DNA of 64,000 nt from Prevotella sp. (GCA_016291495.1 JAEEXI010000014.1:1-64000), one strand, 5' to 3'. Positions 31,441-40,957 are shown, counted from the first letter of the stretch. The notes: generated from the sequence alone by a model not told the origin. Numbers and translations: made by a program.

Positions 31441-33621
31441 ATGAAGAAACCTAATGTTATAACGATTATTGCTGTCATCAGTCTGATGGCATTTGGTGGA
31501 TGGCAACAGGCTGTTGCGCAGAGTCTAAATGCGACTGTCATTAATCATGTTCCGACTCCGAAGGCTATTGTGGACTATAATGGTACTGAGTATGATATCT
31601 CCTGTTATAACTCGATGTCCATTACTGATATACTCAACAGATATATGGATGATGAGACAATGTCAGAGGGCCACGTGTTCTATTTGGAAGGTGGCAAGGC
31701 TTATCACACCGACCAGACTTCCGTATCCATCTACAAGGGTTTTACCCTGCGTACCAACCCAGAAGATTTAGCCCAGGGAAAGCGCGCCATTCTTTACCAG
31801 TTCAGCACATCAAATACAAGTAGCTTTATGCTTGGACGCACAGCCTCGGAGGGAGAGACGGGTAGCGAAGTATTGAAGATAGGCGACATCCGTTTTATGG
31901 ACCTTGACATTGATTGTCCGCTGGCCGTAAACTATGGAGGTGCTCAGGAGGGTCTAGGCTCTGTTACAGGCAATTATTTCATGAACATGTATTCCGCCGG
32001 CCTTGCGGTTGACCTGACATTGCTTGAGTGGAACAACTGTACTTTCCAGCATTTCATCCGCGGCTTCTTCCGAATGCAGGGTTCCAATAATAAGCATATT
32101 CATCAGATCAAGCTCATTGACAGCGATTTCTCCAACTGTGGCTACTTTTCGTCTAATGGCACAGACTATGGATATATCTATGCCGACATGAACGGAAATG
32201 CATCATCCAATGTACTGGAGAATGTTGAGATATCAGGCTGTACGTTCTATAACAGCCCGAAGAGCCCACTTATCACCGACGGTAACCGTAACCTGATGTG
32301 GGACGAGAGTGTTCGCTGGAATATTGATGTTCACCACAATACGTTTGTGAATTACAACACTGTCTCAACGAATCGTACTATCATGAACACACGCTATATC
32401 CCAGGAGGCTCCTTGCTTGGCTTCCACGACAACCTGATTATCCTGACGAAGAACGCTCAGGATGAGAACCGTGCCATGAACGGTGCAGGATGGGATGCAC
32501 GTAATGTACAGGGTGGTGACAACTCTGGCAAGTGCACGTTCAATATCTATAATAACTGGACGACAGATGACCCATACCTCACCCAAGGACAGCCCTTCAA
32601 TAGCAATGCTTTCAGCGCTAGTTCGAATGCGCCAGGAAAATGGTCTGCTGAATATCACCCTCATGGCATTGATGAGCTGACCGTTCATTGCGAGACGGGT
32701 CTTTCAGCTAATGACCTGATGTTGGCTCCTAACCCCAAGCATTTCATCGGTTCGACTGCAAGTCATCTGGACTTTGAAACGGATAACTTGGAATGGTTGC
32801 GCTATTTCAATACTGATAAAGTTAAGAATTCGCAGATATACAAACTGCAAGTTGGAGCAGCCAAATGGCGTGAGAATATGGTAGAAAAAGAACCTATAAT
32901 GCCTGTTATAGAGCCAGAGGTGGTTTCTTTCAGCGAAGGGATAGATGGAAATACAGACTTGTCTGACAATGTCGTTGATAATACCTATTATAACATGAAT
33001 GCAGAGAAAGGTGATGGCTATAATGCTGAAACACAATCACTTGTCCTTAATTCAACGATGACAGATGAGCAGATGAATGCTATCCAGAATGCGAAGATAG
33101 GTGATGAGGCTATCAGTAAGAACTTCAATGGTATTATTATCGAGGTCGCTGCAGGAAAGGGTACCGTTAAGGTAGATGTCCAGACTAACGGTTCTCATAA
33201 GCTGAACGTACAGATTGGCAAGGAGAAGCCGGCGAAGGCAACAAGAGCAGAGCGTGGAAAGGTAAGTGTGCCTTATAACGTTACAGAACCTACATACGTC
33301 TATATCTATGCAAGTTCGGAAGAGGGAAGTAAAGCTCGCCTTGATCGTACGGCAAGTGCTGCCACTAATAGTGTGTTACTCTATGGATATGAGGTCACAC
33401 CAGGTGTTTCTTACATCCTAGGTGATGCTAATAATGATGAATTGGTGAACGTGACGGACATTGTGGCAACAGTGAACTACATCATGGAGAAGCCATCAGA
33501 GGGCTTCAACAAGGAGGCTGCCGACCTGAATGGTGATGGTGAGATCAACGTGACGGATATCGTCAAGATGGTGTCTATCATCATGTCTGGCGATGCAGCA
33601 CGTCGTCATGCTGACGAATGA
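31441..33621 (+). CDS. Secreted beta-helix-like protein (DUF4957/DUF5123 type) with dockerin repeats
   Basis: Exported protein of 726 residues. After the signal peptide (ends about residue 26, AVAQS), a region of about 430 residues resembles DUF4957/DUF5123 proteins, with repeated Asn/Ser-rich beta strands typical of a right-handed beta-helix (NVEISGCTFYNSP; DVHHNTFVNYNTV). A beta-sandwich-like domain follows (about 500-650). The C-terminus has two dockerin type I-like calcium loops (GDANNDELVNVTDIV and DLNGDGEINVTDIV) and a short charged tail. It may bind or act on a polysaccharide at the cell surface. No catalytic residues can be named and no cohesin is seen in the window. Confidence 0.75.
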   Translation: MKKPNVITIIAVISLMAFGGWQQAVAQSLNATVINHVPTPKAIVDYNGTEYDISCYNSMSITDILNRYMDDETMSEGHVFYLEGGKAYHTDQTSVSIYKGFTLRTNPEDLAQGKRAILYQFSTSNTSSFMLGRTASEGETGSEVLKIGDIRFMDLDIDCPLAVNYGGAQEGLGSVTGNYFMNMYSAGLAVDLTLLEWNNCTFQHFIRGFFRMQGSNNKHIHQIKLIDSDFSNCGYFSSNGTDYGYIYADMNGNASSNVLENVEISGCTFYNSPKSPLITDGNRNLMWDESVRWNIDVHHNTFVNYNTVSTNRTIMNTRYIPGGSLLGFHDNLIILTKNAQDENRAMNGAGWDARNVQGGDNSGKCTFNIYNNWTTDDPYLTQGQPFNSNAFSASSNAPGKWSAEYHPHGIDELTVHCETGLSANDLMLAPNPKHFIGSTASHLDFETDNLEWLRYFNTDKVKNSQIYKLQVGAAKWRENMVEKEPIMPVIEPEVVSFSEGIDGNTDLSDNVVDNTYYNMNAEKGDGYNAETQSLVLNSTMTDEQMNAIQNAKIGDEAISKNFNGIIIEVAAGKGTVKVDVQTNGSHKLNVQIGKEKPAKATRAERGKVSVPYNVTEPTYVYIYASSEEGSKARLDRTASAATNSVLLYGYEVTPGVSYILGDANNDELVNVTDIVATVNYIMEKPSEGFNKEAADLNGDGEINVTDIVKMVSIIMSGDAARRHADE

Positions 33622-33730
33622 CGTTTCCTGATTTGGGTTGACTGTCAGTGAAACACCCTTCACCCTTCACTCAAGAGGGGTGAAATGATGAATGTTTTGT
33701 GTTTCCTTTTGTGTTTTCATCATAAATTAG

Positions 33731-33738
33731 TATTTTTG
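33731..33738 (+). promoter_or_regulatory. -7 element TATTTTTG for the U32 gene
   Basis: It lies 21 bases before the ATG at 33760. The upstream ATG at 33685 lies before the promoter and is rejected as a start. Confidence 0.65.
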
Positions 33739-33759
33739 CACTCAAATTTTGTGTGCGGA

Positions 33760-35004
33760 ATGAAGCATAGTATCAAGGATTTCGAGATAATGGCGCCTGT
33801 CGGCAGCCGCGACTCCCTTGCGGCAGCGTTGAAAGCAGGGGCTGGTTCAGTGTATTTTGGCGTGGAGCAATTGAATATGCGCTCACACTCAGCCAACCAT
33901 TTTACGATAGACGACCTGAGGGAGATAGCTGCCACTTGTAATGAGTATGGGGTGAAGAGTTATCTGACTGTCAACACCATCATCTATGGTGAGGATATCG
34001 CCCTGATGCATGAGATTATCGATGCCGCCGTTGAGGCTAAGATCTCTGCCGTCATTGCTTGTGATATCGCCGTGATGACGTATTGCAGACAAAAGGGGAT
34101 GGAGGTGCATCTCTCCACGCAACTGAATATCTCGAACATCGAGGCTCTGAAGTTCTATGCCCAGTTTGCCGATGTCGTGGTGCTGGCCCGAGAACTGAAC
34201 CTCGACCAAGTGGCAGAAATCTATCGTCAGATAGAGGAGCAGCATATCTGTGGACCTTCTGGCGAACAGATTCGTATCGAGATGTTCTGTCATGGTGCCT
34301 TGTGTATGGCAGTCAGCGGCAAGTGCTATATGAGTCTTGACAACACAGGACGCTCCGCCAATCGTGGAGAGTGTATGCAGATCTGTCGCCGTTCTTATGT
34401 GGTGACAGACAGAGAGACTGGCACAGAATTGGAGATAGACAACAAGTATATCATGAGTCCGAAGGACCTGAAGACCATCCGTTTCATCGACAAGATGATG
34501 CGCAGTGGGGTGAGGGTCTTTAAGATTGAGGGACGTGCCCGTGGTCCGGAATATGTGATGACAGTGGTACAATGCTACAAGGAGGCGATACAGGCAGTGC
34601 TTGACGACACGTTTACGGAAGAGAAAAAGGATGTCTGGGACGAGCGCCTTGCTGCTGTCTTCAATCGTGGTTTCTGGGATGGTTACTATTTGGGACAACA
34701 ATTGGGCGAGTGGAACAAGCACTATGGCTCGTGTGCCACAGAACGCAAGCAGTATGTGGGCAAGGGCGTGAAGTATTTCTCCAAACTTGGTGTGGCAGAA
34801 TTCACTTGTGAGGCTTGTGAGTTCTCTGTAGGTGACAAGATGCTCATCACGGGTCCCACCACTGGCGCGCTCTATGTGACAGTTGACGAGATACACGATG
34901 ACACTCAGGCTGTACAGACGGCTCAAAAGGGAACAAGGGTGAGTATCAAGGTTCCTGAGAAGGTCAGGCCGAGTGACAAGTTATTTAAAATAGTAACGGT
35001 ATAA
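33760..35004 (+). CDS. Peptidase U32-family protein (TrhP/RlhA group)
   Basis: A 414-residue cytoplasmic protein of the U32 family. The TIM-barrel-like N-terminal half starts FEIMAPVGSRDSLAAALKAGA. The cysteine-rich signature region is EMFCHGALCMAVSGKCYMS, followed by RGECMQICRR. A small C-terminal beta-barrel domain follows. Despite the name, members such as TrhP and RlhA take part in tRNA or 23S rRNA hydroxylation with Fe-S clusters, and protease activity is doubtful. It is co-transcribed with a SufE protein 32 bases downstream, which fits a need for Fe-S clusters. The last codons lie in an octamer array. Confidence 0.88.
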   Translation: MKHSIKDFEIMAPVGSRDSLAAALKAGAGSVYFGVEQLNMRSHSANHFTIDDLREIAATCNEYGVKSYLTVNTIIYGEDIALMHEIIDAAVEAKISAVIACDIAVMTYCRQKGMEVHLSTQLNISNIEALKFYAQFADVVVLARELNLDQVAEIYRQIEEQHICGPSGEQIRIEMFCHGALCMAVSGKCYMSLDNTGRSANRGECMQICRRSYVVTDRETGTELEIDNKYIMSPKDLKTIRFIDKMMRSGVRVFKIEGRARGPEYVMTVVQCYKEAIQAVLDDTFTEEKKDVWDERLAAVFNRGFWDGYYLGQQLGEWNKHYGSCATERKQYVGKGVKYFSKLGVAEFTCEACEFSVGDKMLITGPTTGALYVTVDEIHDDTQAVQTAQKGTRVSIKVPEKVRPSDKLFKIVTV

Positions 35005-35025
35005 CGTATTAACGATATAACGAAA
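34994..35025 (+). repeat. Octamer tandem array, unit TAACGNTA x4
   Basis: The units are TAACGGTA, TAACGTAT, TAACGATA and TAACGAAA. The array covers the U32 stop codon and ends 11 bases before the sufE start. A similar octamer array lies at 47667-47690. Confidence 0.65.
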
Positions 35026-35036
35026 TAGAAAGAACA

Positions 35037-35462
35037 ATGACAATTAACGAGATACAGGACGAGATAATAGAGGAGTTTTCTGGTTTTGACGACTGGATGG
35101 ACAAATACCAGCTGCTCATCGACATCGGCAACGAAATGGAGCCTCTGGACAAGAAGTACAAGATAGAAAGCAACCTGATAGATGGTTGCCAGAGTAGGGT
35201 ATGGCTGGTAGCCGACTACCACGACGGAGTGATTGACTTCTCAGCAGAGAGTGACGCACTGATAGTAAAAGGTATTGTGTCGCTGTTGATTCGTGTATAC
35301 TCAGGACACACACCTCAGGAGATGTTGGATGCCGAGCTCTATTTCATTGACGAAATCGGATTGAAGGAGCACCTGTCGCCCACACGCAGCAATGGCCTGC
35401 TGGCAATGGTGAAGCAGATGCGGATGTATGCCCTTGCCTTCAAGGCAAAGGAAGGTGCCTAA
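35037..35462 (+). CDS. sufE: SufE-family sulfur acceptor protein
   Basis: A 141-residue cytoplasmic protein that accepts persulfide sulfur from a cysteine desulfurase (SufS) and passes it on for Fe-S assembly. The acceptor Cys lies in NLIDGCQSRVWL, the conserved SufE active-site loop, near residue 46. Its length is normal. It probably forms an operon with the U32 gene. Its stop overlaps that of the convergent phosphatase gene by 4 bases. Confidence 0.93.
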   Translation: MTINEIQDEIIEEFSGFDDWMDKYQLLIDIGNEMEPLDKKYKIESNLIDGCQSRVWLVADYHDGVIDFSAESDALIVKGIVSLLIRVYSGHTPQEMLDAELYFIDEIGLKEHLSPTRSNGLLAMVKQMRMYALAFKAKEGA

Positions 35463-36784
35463 TGCCCTTGCTCGTAAGCGTTGATTTTCTTCAGATAGTA
35501 TTCCTTGAAGTCGCTCCAATGATAATAAGGAGCGACGTCGCTCTTAATGGGTAGTGTTGCCTCTTCCTCGTTGAGCAAAACCTTGACAAGCACATCCTCG
35601 TCAAAAGGGCTTTCCCGATAGAAGATGAATTGGATGTTGGAGGCCATTGGGAATACCTTGCATGCCCACCATCCCTGTTCTTCCAGCTCCTCCAGATTGT
35701 AGGTCTGATAGCCGAAATGGTTCAATTCCAACAGACAGGTTAGCGGCAACACGATGGTTTCATGTCCGAAACGCAGCTGGACACCAGGTCTTCTTAACAG
35801 GAGACAACTGTCTGCCTCCTCGATGATCTTACGCAACAGGAAACGCTGCGTATAAGGCTGCGTGCCACCATTGAGCAATGATGGACCATAGTTGAAATAC
35901 CACCAGGCATTTTCTTTCTGCCAGAACTGATGGACATCCTCATCGGTAAACAGGTCGAGAAAGTCTATCTTATCTCCTATACAGGTGTTCTGCTGTATCA
36001 AGGCAGACTTGAGCAGGTAATAGTTGAGCCATACCTCATCGACTTTTTCCCTGACGTAGGCAGAGTCGTTGAACAACAGCGCCATCAGGCGGGGATTGTG
36101 CTCACGGTCCTTGCAGAACGCATTATATGCCTTCTCTGTGGTATTGGTCATCATGCTGTCGCGCAGATGCTTATCCTGATGGTTCATATACCACATATCG
36201 TGCTGGGAGGCATCCATCTTCACCTGCAGCTTGGGATTCTTGGCCACCATTGCCTGGATGGCAGAACCCATAGAGAGAATACAACGGTTGACAACAGTGC
36301 TCTTCGCATCTATCCGTGCCTTTCCCTCAAAGACCTCAGGGAAACGCATCATCATACGACGGGCTATGCCTCGGTGCTGCTGTCGTCCCAACTCGGAAAG
36401 ATCGCCCCATCGCCCTTCTGAGTTCTGGATAATCCACTCCATCTGCTGCATCACATGCTGTCCCACAGGAGTCAGCTTCCCCAAAGAATCCGCTTTCAGG
36501 AGCATCTTATAGGGGATGTCATATCCCTTTCGACTACTCAGGTAACGGGAACCATGACGACCATAGTGGCTGATATAGAACGGACGCTTCCCTGCTGGAG
36601 GAGAAGTCTGTTTCAAAACGACGGAATCCGGATAGATACAATAGTTGCTGGCGGAGAAGCGACGGTCTTTGTTGATATGGTCAAAAGCAGACAAAGACTG
36701 AGCTACACCCACAGTCACCACACAGAAGAGCGTGATGAACATGAACAGGAAACGGAATTGTATTCTAATTCTCTTGATAGGCAT
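35459..36784 (-). CDS. Histidine acid phosphatase (MINPP/phytase-like), paralogue 2
   Basis: Exported phosphatase of 441 residues from the histidine phosphatase clade 2. After the signal peptide, the catalytic motif is ISHYGRHGSRYLSS (RHGxR). The distal active-site segment is GHETIVLPLTCLLEL (His-Glu, as in multiple-inositol-polyphosphate phosphatases). It probably releases phosphate from phytate or other phosphomonoesters in the periplasm. It is a close relative of the next gene, which it overlaps by 20 bases, and the two form one operon. It has no promoter of its own. Confidence 0.87.
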   Translation of the reverse strand: MPIKRIRIQFRFLFMFITLFCVVTVGVAQSLSAFDHINKDRRFSASNYCIYPDSVVLKQTSPPAGKRPFYISHYGRHGSRYLSSRKGYDIPYKMLLKADSLGKLTPVGQHVMQQMEWIIQNSEGRWGDLSELGRQQHRGIARRMMMRFPEVFEGKARIDAKSTVVNRCILSMGSAIQAMVAKNPKLQVKMDASQHDMWYMNHQDKHLRDSMMTNTTEKAYNAFCKDREHNPRLMALLFNDSAYVREKVDEVWLNYYLLKSALIQQNTCIGDKIDFLDLFTDEDVHQFWQKENAWWYFNYGPSLLNGGTQPYTQRFLLRKIIEEADSCLLLRRPGVQLRFGHETIVLPLTCLLELNHFGYQTYNLEELEEQGWWACKVFPMASNIQFIFYRESPFDEDVLVKVLLNEEEATLPIKSDVAPYYHWSDFKEYYLKKINAYEQGH

Positions 36785-38063
36785 CGAGTTTCTTCAGGTA
36801 ATAGTCACGGACTTCGCTCCATTTATAATAAGGCTCATCGCTGCTTTTTATGGGTAGGCGCGCTTCGTTCTCATTGAGCAGGACTTTCACCAGGACATCT
36901 TGGTCCTGTGGATTCTCACGGTAGAAGACGAACTGGATATTGGCGCCCATTGGGAACACTCTGAAATTAGCCCATCCCTTACGCTCCAAGGATTCCAGGT
37001 TGTCAGTCTGCAAACCGTAATTATCCAAATCCAACAGACAGGTGAGGGGTAATACCATCGTTTCATGTCCGAAACGCAAAGTGGCTCCAGGGCTATCCAG
37101 TCGGATACAGCTGTCGGCCTCTTCGATAATCTTACGCAAGAGGTTACGCTGACTATATGGTTGCTTGCACCCATTCAACGGACTGGCGCCGAAGCTGACA
37201 TACCACGATATATTCTGCACCTTCCAGTAGTCATAGATTTCCTCGTCGGAGAAGAGGTCATAAAGGGTTATCTTCTTCCGAGACTCTGTATTCTGAACGC
37301 TGCCTGCCAACTTGAAGATATTTTCGGTCAGTTTTCTGGCATCCACCTTTTCACGAACATAGTCCGCATCGTTGAAAAGCTTCTCCATCAGCGAACCGCT
37401 ATGGTCATATTGATTGGCAAACTTCTGAATGGTCGCAGTGATGAGAGAATCCTTTCTCTGACTTCTCAAATTCTTATCCTGAAGATTCATGTAATACATG
37501 TCGAACTTGGAAGCATCGTGACGGATGCGCAGACTGGGATTCATCGTCAACAGCTGCATCAAGGCATTCTCCATAGAGAGAATACAGCGGATTACAATCG
37601 TGCTCTTGGCATCGACACAGACATCATTGGCAAACACCTCTGGGAAACGCTCATACATCCGTTTGGCTATCTGCTGATGTTGCTTGGCACCTAACGGTGT
37701 CAGTTCTCCCCATCTGTTATATGCCTCGTCACCCAATATCGTTATACGGCGCAGCACATCCTTTCCCAATGGAGTCAGTTTCCCTAAAGAGTCTGCCTTT
37801 GCCAAAATGAGACGAGGATTGCTATAGTCTTTCTTGTCAATGAGGAATCTGGAACCGTGTCGGCCATAATGGCTGATATAAAACGGCTTCTTCCCCATAG
37901 GCGCTTTTGTCAGCTGTACCTGCTTGGGTCCTGAATAGGCGAGCAGGTTGCTGGCAGAATGATGGATATCAAGCTGTATTTCCTCCTGTGCAGAATAGGA
38001 TTTCTGGGCATTTATTCCCATAGAAAATCCTACAAGGACAAGAGTAAATAGAAGTTGTTTCAT
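36765..38063 (-). CDS. Histidine acid phosphatase (MINPP/phytase-like), paralogue 1
   Basis: Exported phosphatase of 432 residues from the start at 38063 (or 435 from 38072). The signal peptide is MKQLLFTLVLVGFSMGINAQ. The catalytic motif is ISHYGRHGSRFLID and the distal motif is GHETMVLPLTCLLDL. It shares gene-long similarity with the downstream paralogue, including the C-terminal segments NPQDQDVLVKVLLNE and the final DYYLKKLDAY. The upstream in-frame ATG at 38132 lies before the -7 element and would hide the signal peptide. It is the first gene of the two-gene operon. Confidence 0.87.
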   Translation of the reverse strand: MKQLLFTLVLVGFSMGINAQKSYSAQEEIQLDIHHSASNLLAYSGPKQVQLTKAPMGKKPFYISHYGRHGSRFLIDKKDYSNPRLILAKADSLGKLTPLGKDVLRRITILGDEAYNRWGELTPLGAKQHQQIAKRMYERFPEVFANDVCVDAKSTIVIRCILSMENALMQLLTMNPSLRIRHDASKFDMYYMNLQDKNLRSQRKDSLITATIQKFANQYDHSGSLMEKLFNDADYVREKVDARKLTENIFKLAGSVQNTESRKKITLYDLFSDEEIYDYWKVQNISWYVSFGASPLNGCKQPYSQRNLLRKIIEEADSCIRLDSPGATLRFGHETMVLPLTCLLDLDNYGLQTDNLESLERKGWANFRVFPMGANIQFVFYRENPQDQDVLVKVLLNENEARLPIKSSDEPYYKWSEVRDYYLKKLDAYQEN

Positions 38064-38088
38064 AAGTTTCATCAATTGAAATGGATTG

Positions 38089-38096
38089 CAAAGATA
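38089..38096 (-). promoter_or_regulatory. -7 element TATCTTTG for the phosphatase pair
   Basis: It lies on the minus strand, 25 bases before the start at 38063, and is divergent from the promoter at 38160. Confidence 0.7.
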
Positions 38097-38159
38097 CAAA
38101 ATAATGCCGATAATCTTGCAATTGTTTAACATTTTCTTTGGATTTTACTTTTTTATGAC

Positions 38160-38167
38160 TATCTTTG
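38160..38167 (+). promoter_or_regulatory. -7 element TATCTTTG for the rpoN operon
   Basis: It lies 25 bases before the ATG at 38193. Confidence 0.7.
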
Positions 38168-38192
38168 CCGATAGATTATAATTGTTTGGCAT

Positions 38193-38840
38193 ATGGCGAA
38201 GAATCTGCAATGGCAAGATGATTACTGGCTTCTCCTGATGCAATTGTACCTCAAGAAGCCTGTGGGGGTGAAACCCATGTACAACAAGGCGATGGTAGGC
38301 CTTTGTATGGAACTGCACATCGCACCACAGGTGTTGTTCAACAAGATGTGTGAGATTGCCAATCTGGAGACTCCCCGTATTGAACGCATCTGGCAGGAAT
38401 ATGGCAAGAATCCCCGTCGACTGGCTCGTGCCGTCAGGCTGTTGCGTCAGATGAAAGGGTTTGGCAGCAATAACCTGTTTTATGAGGGTGTTGATGTTCA
38501 GGAAACTTTTGAACGTGATTTCCGCCCCGTTTGTGAGGAAAGCCCCGTCACCCCTATTATGTTGGTATTGATTCTCGACCTGTATTTCCGCCTTACTCCC
38601 ATTACAATGGTGCCAGAAACACCAGAAATCCAACAACTGGGACGACAGCTGAAGATGCCTGCGCGTGAAATTGTCGACATCATGAACCTTTACCAATATT
38701 GCGACCCCTATCTCAAGCGGAAAGAGACAACAAAGAGTCTCCTTTACCCTTTCTGTCAGGAAATCTGGCAGCGTTATGGGAATAGTGATACGGAACAGCT
38801 CGCCTCCTATGCAAGGCAGTTAAAAGAATACTTCAAATAA
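38193..38840 (+). CDS. Conserved hypothetical protein upstream of rpoN
   Basis: I do not recognise this 215-residue cytoplasmic protein. It is helical, rich in aromatic and basic residues (WQDDYWLLLMQLYLKKPVGVKP; IERIWQEYGKNPRRLARAVRLLRQMKGFG), with no membrane segment and no clear nucleotide-binding motif. Its stop codon is followed directly by the rpoN start, so it is the first gene of that operon and translation is probably coupled. A role connected with sigma-54 is only suggested by position. Confidence 0.75.
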   Translation: MAKNLQWQDDYWLLLMQLYLKKPVGVKPMYNKAMVGLCMELHIAPQVLFNKMCEIANLETPRIERIWQEYGKNPRRLARAVRLLRQMKGFGSNNLFYEGVDVQETFERDFRPVCEESPVTPIMLVLILDLYFRLTPITMVPETPEIQQLGRQLKMPAREIVDIMNLYQYCDPYLKRKETTKSLLYPFCQEIWQRYGNSDTEQLASYARQLKEYFK

Positions 38841-40340
38841 ATGGCGCAGGAACAGGTACAAGAGCAGCAACAGACCCTTGCATTGAAGCAGACACAGGGT
38901 ATTACGCAGCAACAATTGTTGCAGGCGCAACTCATCGAACTGCCCATTACCCAGTTGTTGGAGCGTGTCAATGCGGAGATGGACGACAACCCTGCCTTGG
39001 AGCTGAAAGCGGGTGACGATTCAGACCCTTCTGAGTTCTCAGAAAACGCTGAATATTCCGAGAACCCAGAACCTTCTGACGACTACGAGAGAGACGAAAG
39101 GCAGTCGGCCCTGGATGCAGCCTTGGAGAATATCGGTAGGGATGACGAAGAATTGCCTGTCTATCAAGGAGGCGTCGCTTCCCATGAGGAACGTGATGAG
39201 GTAATCTATGGAGAGACATTGTCGTTCTATGACCAGCTGAAAGAGCAAATGGGAGTTATCGATTTAGATGAGCAACAACAGTATATCATGGAATACCTGA
39301 TTGGTTCGTTGGATGACGACGGCTTGCTTCGTAAGTCGCTTGACAGTATCTGTGACGAGCTTGCCATCTACCACGCTATCGATACGACACCAGAAGAAAT
39401 AGAACAGGTGTTGCGCCGTCTGCAGGATTTCGACCCGGCAGGGATAGGCGGGCGCTCTCTTCAAGAGTGTCTGCTGCTCCAAATCCAACGTCGGGAGCCT
39501 TCTAAGTTGCGCGATTTGATGGTGCGTGTTGTCAACGACTTTTTCGAGGCATTCACCAAGAAACACTGGAAAAGGATTCAACAGGCACTGCAATTGAACG
39601 ACTTGCAGACAGAGACCTTGATAGGTGAGTTGCGTAAATTGAATCCAAAGCCTGGAGCATCTCTGGGGGAGACGGTGGGACGTTCCCTGCAACAGATTAC
39701 TCCCGACTTCATTGTTGACACCCAAGACGACGGGACTGTGAGTTTCCAATTGAACACATCAGAGATACCAGAACTGCATGTTTCCCCGTCATTTACGGAA
39801 ACTCTCCGTGAATATCAGGACAACAAGGATAATATGAGTCGTCAGATGAAGGAGGCGTTACTTTATACTAAGAAAAAGGTAGATGCGGCTCAAGGGTTCA
39901 TCGAGGCGATTAAGGTACGTCGCCATACTCTGACAGTAACGATGAAGGCCATCATCCAATGGCAGCACCGTTATTTCGAAGAAGGTGACGAAGCGTTGCT
40001 ACGTCCGATGATACTGAAGGATATTGCAGAGAAGACGGGTCTCGATTTAAGTACTATCTCGCGAGTCTGTAATTCAAAATATGCACAGACCCGTTGGGGC
40101 ACTTTCTCTTTGCGCCATTTCTTCAGTGACGGCTATGTGACGGCAGAAGGTGACGAGCTTTCTACAAGAGAAATCAAAGCCACCCTGCAGGACATCATTG
40201 AGACAGAAGACAAGAAGAAACCATATAGCGACGAGACTCTAGGAAAACTGTTGGCAGAAAAGGGTTTCCCCATAGCCCGTCGTACAGTGGCAAAATATCG
40301 CGAACAATTAGGCATACCCATTGCAAGACTAAGAAAATGA
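38841..40340 (+). CDS. rpoN: RNA polymerase sigma-54 factor
   Basis: A 499-residue sigma-54 factor. The Gln/Leu-rich region I spans about residues 10-55 (QTQGITQQQLLQAQLIELPI), followed by an acidic region II. The core-binding domain and HTH segment follow (LDLSTISRVCNSKYAQTRWG, about residues 400-425). The C-terminal RpoN box is ARRTVAKYREQLGIP. It recognises -24/-12 promoters and needs AAA+ activators, none of which is encoded here. It sits between the hypothetical gene and a PAP2-like membrane protein whose start overlaps its stop by 4 bases. Confidence 0.96.
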   Translation: MAQEQVQEQQQTLALKQTQGITQQQLLQAQLIELPITQLLERVNAEMDDNPALELKAGDDSDPSEFSENAEYSENPEPSDDYERDERQSALDAALENIGRDDEELPVYQGGVASHEERDEVIYGETLSFYDQLKEQMGVIDLDEQQQYIMEYLIGSLDDDGLLRKSLDSICDELAIYHAIDTTPEEIEQVLRRLQDFDPAGIGGRSLQECLLLQIQRREPSKLRDLMVRVVNDFFEAFTKKHWKRIQQALQLNDLQTETLIGELRKLNPKPGASLGETVGRSLQQITPDFIVDTQDDGTVSFQLNTSEIPELHVSPSFTETLREYQDNKDNMSRQMKEALLYTKKKVDAAQGFIEAIKVRRHTLTVTMKAIIQWQHRYFEEGDEALLRPMILKDIAEKTGLDLSTISRVCNSKYAQTRWGTFSLRHFFSDGYVTAEGDELSTREIKATLQDIIETEDKKKPYSDETLGKLLAEKGFPIARRTVAKYREQLGIPIARLRK

Positions 40341-40957
40341 GACAACGACAACATATGATATTTGCTGCAAGGGTAATCAGCATACTCTTCACCCCCTTCT
40401 ATCTTCCCATCATCGGGTTGATAGCCTTGTTTACTTTCAGCTATATGAACATATTCCCATGGTCGTATAAGTTGCAGGTACTCATCATGGCATACCTTTT
40501 CACCATCCTGTTGCCTTCCCTGCTGATCCATTTCTATCGTCGCTATCAAGGGTGGAACCTCATCGAACTCGGACAACGGGAGAGGCGTATGGTACCTTAT
40601 GTTCTCTCTATCGTCTCCTATTTTACTTGCGTCTATGTGATGGAACGACTTCACCTGCCCCATTTCATCATTTCCATCCTAATTGCTGCTCTGATGGTAC
40701 AGATTGTCTGTGCTCTCATCAATGTCTGGTGGAAAATTTCTACCCATACGGCGGCTATCGGAGGAGTTGGAGGAGCATTGTTTGCTTTTGCAGAGTACTT
40801 TAGTTTCAATCCTATATGGTGGCTTTGTCTGGTATTTCTAGTGGCAGGCATCTTAGGCACCTGTCGGATGGTGCTTCGCCAGCATACCCTCTCACAAGTT
40901 ATCGGAGGTTTTTGGGTGGGGTTCTTCTGTGCAGCCTTTGCTATTCTGTTTATATAA
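40337..40957 (+). CDS. PAP2-like membrane protein
   Basis: A 206-residue protein with about six transmembrane helices. The C-terminal half resembles the PAP2 phosphatase fold: STHTAAIGG stands where PSGH motif 2 is found, and CRMVLRQHTLSQVIGG fits motif 3 (SRxxxxxHxxxD with changes). Motif 1 is poor (RERRMVPY), so activity on lipid phosphates is uncertain. It overlaps rpoN by 4 bases and is followed 19 bases later by purE, all in one run on the plus strand. Confidence 0.7.
   Translation: MRQRQHMIFAARVISILFTPFYLPIIGLIALFTFSYMNIFPWSYKLQVLIMAYLFTILLPSLLIHFYRRYQGWNLIELGQRERRMVPYVLSIVSYFTCVYVMERLHLPHFIISILIAALMVQIVCALINVWWKISTHTAAIGGVGGALFAFAEYFSFNPIWWLCLVFLVAGILGTCRMVLRQHTLSQVIGGFWVGFFCAAFAILFI

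Noticed and set aside
33889..34926. 345-codon open frame on the minus strand opposite the U32 gene
   Set aside because: The U32 protein has its cysteine signature and conserved core on the plus strand; the antisense frame shows His/Leu-rich low-complexity sequence.
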